Source: Fragilaria radians
Lineage: Eukaryota > Bacillariophyta > Fragilariophyceae > Fragilariales > Fragilariaceae
Assembly: GCA_900642245.1 (NCBI GenBank)
Contig: CAAAJI010000950.1
Location: forward strand, 6,782 to 16,894
Length of the DNA: 10,113 bases
Direction: 5' to 3'
Position numbers and translations under genes: made by a program. The notes beneath the pieces are model-generated. The model saw only the letters and a list, made by a program, of their open reading frames with translations. It was not told the DNA's origin and ran no database searches. Of this stretch, positions 8,713 to 10,113 are shown piece after piece. The number at the start of each line of letters is the position of its first letter. Within the stretch, counting starts at the first letter, position 1.

Positions 8713-8805
8713 CACGTGGATGCTTTGGGATGGGAATCGGTCGAATCCAAACATACACGTGGAAGATGGTCGCCCTCTTTGTTGTGATGGAATCCACGTG
8801 GATTC
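8713..8805. promoter_or_regulatory. Cluster of three CACGTGGA (G-box/E-box) sites
   Basis: CACGTGGA occurs at 8713-8720, 8756-8763 and 8795-8802, starting 43 and 39 bp apart, or about four helical turns. The last lies in the perfect 16-bp palindrome GAATCCACGTGGATTC (8790-8805). CACGTG is the core bound by bHLH and bZIP factors in plants and other eukaryotes. A plus-oriented TATAAAA lies at 8684-8690 and a minus-oriented TATATAAA at 8652-8645. The target gene is unclear: the pyrophosphatase ends about 200 bp away, so its 3' side faces the cluster. Confidence 0.4.
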
Positions 8806-8923
8806 AACGTGTTTGTGGCAATGCCCATGAGATAAGTTTCCTGTCTACATCATCGGTAACTAAAGAAAATATTATCAAACTAATTAGTTACGTTTGCATT
8901 GATTATCTTACTAAATATTTGTA

Positions 8924-8997
8924 GTCGTCGTTGACGACATTTGAAAGGAGGTCAAGAGAGAAAGGAGAGAGATGTGACATGCATGACGACGACGACA
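8924..8997. repeat. GTCGTC/GACGAC hairpin and short GAC repeat 3' of the pyrophosphatase
   Basis: GTCGTC (8924-8929) and GACGAC (8933-8938) form 6-bp arms around a 3-nt loop. A run of GACGACGACGAC follows at about 8984-8995, just downstream of the pyrophosphatase stop codon. It is probably within the transcript's 3' untranslated region. Any processing role is speculative. Confidence 0.3.
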
Positions 8998-9009
8998 CAC
9001 ACATATAGT

Positions 9010-9843
9010 TTATTCTCCAATCCATAATTTCCCTGCCTTGGTTTCTCCCTCACGGAGTTTCTTCCATGCCTCATTGGTTTCCAAAATAACATCCTTGGCA
9101 GTAGTAGCATCTAAGAATTGTTCATCAAATCCAAAGGCATTCAATGGTTTATCATCCGGTGTTTTATACCAACGGAACCATTCACGGATACCTGCCTTGA
9201 TACTCTCGGGTACATCTTGAATATCATTATATTCGGATGCCAATTCATCCTCCTTGGAGATCGCAATGACCTTCCAATCCAATTCACCATCATCAATCAT
9301 GGCAAGGACACCCAATACCTTGACGGGTACGACAGACCCCATGGATAATGCTTTCGAACCAATCTCCACAACATCTACTGGATCATTATCACCCAAAACT
9401 TTTAATTCTGGATGTTCCACATTAGGATCCTCCCAAGTTTGTGGGAAACATCCATAATTCCAAAAGATTGGACCATGATAATCACGTAATTTTCCTTTTT
9501 TAATATCTTGTGCAATAGGATTGGTAGGTTCTTTGGTCGCAATTTCCATTTTGGCCTTGGTCATTTTTGGAATTTCAACCACCATATTGTAAGAAGTTTC
9601 ATCATGTACCAATGGAATATCATGCCAGGGAGAAACAATACCATCATCATCATTGGCAAATTGCAAACGAAATGATTCCGTGGCAGGTTCACCTAACGTA
9701 GATGTGGAATAGGAATAAAGACTTGATGAATGTTGGAATGTTCTTGTCCAAACATTGGAATTACTATTCGTCGACCAAGCAGATGTTGTTCGACTACATA
9801 CTGCTGCAGCGAAGGTTACCGAAAGGGAGGAATACAATTTCAT
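9010..9843 (-). CDS. Soluble inorganic pyrophosphatase (family I), probably plastid-targeted
   Basis: Hydrolyses inorganic diphosphate to two phosphates with Mg2+ (EC 3.6.1.1), pulling PPi-releasing biosynthesis forward. Single exon, 277 aa. The family I signature DNDPVDV is at 152-158. Residues matching the yeast enzyme's active site are present: Glu90, Lys98, Glu100, Arg120, Tyr130 (FWNYGCFPQTWEDP), Asp152, Asp154, Asp157, the DDGELDWK segment with Asp189 and Lys191, and Tyr226-Lys227 (WFRWYK). The first 22 residues (MKLYSSLSVTFAAAVCSRTTSA) look like a signal peptide. Trp23 and a Ser/Thr/Asn-rich stretch follow. That resembles the diatom/cryptophyte ASAFAP-type plastid presequence, where an aromatic residue follows cleavage. 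The Met at 9843 is chosen because it starts this presequence; upstream in-frame Mets would add low-complexity sequence in front of it. The enzyme call is very firm. Plastid location is inferred, with secretion or mitochondria as alternatives. Confidence 0.97.
   Translation of the reverse strand: MKLYSSLSVTFAAAVCSRTTSAWSTNSNSNVWTRTFQHSSSLYSYSTSTLGEPATESFRLQFANDDDGIVSPWHDIPLVHDETSYNMVVEIPKMTKAKMEIATKEPTNPIAQDIKKGKLRDYHGPIFWNYGCFPQTWEDPNVEHPELKVLGDNDPVDVVEIGSKALSMGSVVPVKVLGVLAMIDDGELDWKVIAISKEDELASEYNDIQDVPESIKAGIREWFRWYKTPDDKPLNAFGFDEQFLDATTAKDVILETNEAWKKLREGETKAGKLWIGE
9778..9843 (-). other. Predicted signal peptide of the pyrophosphatase
   Basis: Residues 1-22 have a Lys2 followed by a hydrophobic core (LSVTFAAAV) and a small-residue cleavage site (TSA|W). 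The next 25 or so residues are rich in Ser, Thr and Asn with few acids, as in transit peptides of complex plastids. The mature enzyme probably starts near residue 55, where conserved family sequence begins. Confidence 0.6.
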
Positions 9844-10113
9844 AGTATTATTATACTTGTTGTTATTGTTGTTTTTGTAGATTCCTCGATTGGAATAATA
9901 ATTCCAATGATGAATTATATAACAACTTTTTTTCTTCCAGGTGGACGACAATCCAAACGAAGAAGACGAGGATATTGGAAACATCGTAAAATCATCACAG
10001 AAAAAATACACACGTTGACGTTCCTTCATTATTCGTTCGTACGTCAAAAGATTTTTTTTAAAAACGTATCCCAAGTGATGTTGTTGTTGATGTTACCCTT
10101 GTTACGATACTAC
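9844..10113 (-). promoter_or_regulatory. Promoter and 5' leader of the pyrophosphatase
   Basis: Read on the minus strand, a TTATATAA box (9922-9915) lies about 75 nt before the start codon. Between them is an inverted repeat with 8-bp arms and a 4-nt loop (ATTGGAAT 9889-9896, ATTCCAAT 9901-9908), then an AAC/AAT-rich leader (9853-9880). The frame of the gene stays open back to 10074, which I attribute to low-complexity composition. Confidence 0.4.

Noticed and set aside
8735..8750. GGTCGAATCC resembling a tRNA T-loop
   Set aside because: No acceptor or anticodon stem can be folded around it.
8634..8924. Plus-strand open frame of 96 codons over the CACGTG cluster
   Set aside because: No motif or family resemblance, and composition driven by the repeated palindromic sites. 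The regulatory reading fits better.
9844..10074. N-terminal extension of the pyrophosphatase to 354 aa from an upstream in-frame ATG
   Set aside because: The added part is low complexity (Ser and Asn runs) and would place 77 residues in front of a good signal peptide. A TATA-like box lies within it.

Overview
This window looks like nuclear DNA of a photosynthetic stramenopile, most likely a diatom. It has AT-rich, gene-sparse sequence and short GT-AG introns of 74-109 nt. It carries plant/alveolate/stramenopile-type calcium-dependent protein kinases (CDPK) and a eukaryotic-type inorganic pyrophosphatase whose N-terminus resembles a diatom plastid presequence (signal peptide, then an aromatic residue at the presumed cleavage site). 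The organism is inferred from these features, not proven.

Layout: all three confident genes are on the minus strand. Gene 1 (2020 down to 122, four exons, 530 aa) and gene 2 (5362 down to 3630, four exons, 496 aa) are tandem CDPK-type kinase paralogs. Their three introns sit at the same places and in the same phases (0, 2, 0). Both begin with an MGxxC(S/T) N-terminus, which predicts N-myristoylation plus possible palmitoylation. Both have intact kinase catalytic residues, followed by an autoinhibitory/EF-hand region whose calcium loops are all degenerate. Gene 3 (9843 down to 9010, single exon, 277 aa) is a family I soluble inorganic pyrophosphatase with all expected active-site residues.

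The rest is long intergenic sequence. Two blocks, about 2281-3240 and about 5821-8640, are strongly poor in CpG compared with the kinase exons and with the kinase 2 upstream region. They hold only broken open frames. I read them as old, probably once-methylated repeat or transposon DNA, but found no recognisable domain, terminal repeat or target-site duplication. Between the second block and the pyrophosphatase, 8713-8805 carries three evenly spaced CACGTGGA (G-box/E-box) sites, the last inside a perfect 16-bp palindrome.

The kinases are predicted membrane-anchored signalling proteins that may respond weakly or not at all to calcium. The pyrophosphatase is predicted to remove PPi from plastid biosynthesis. 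Nothing in the sequence ties the kinases and the pyrophosphatase to one pathway.
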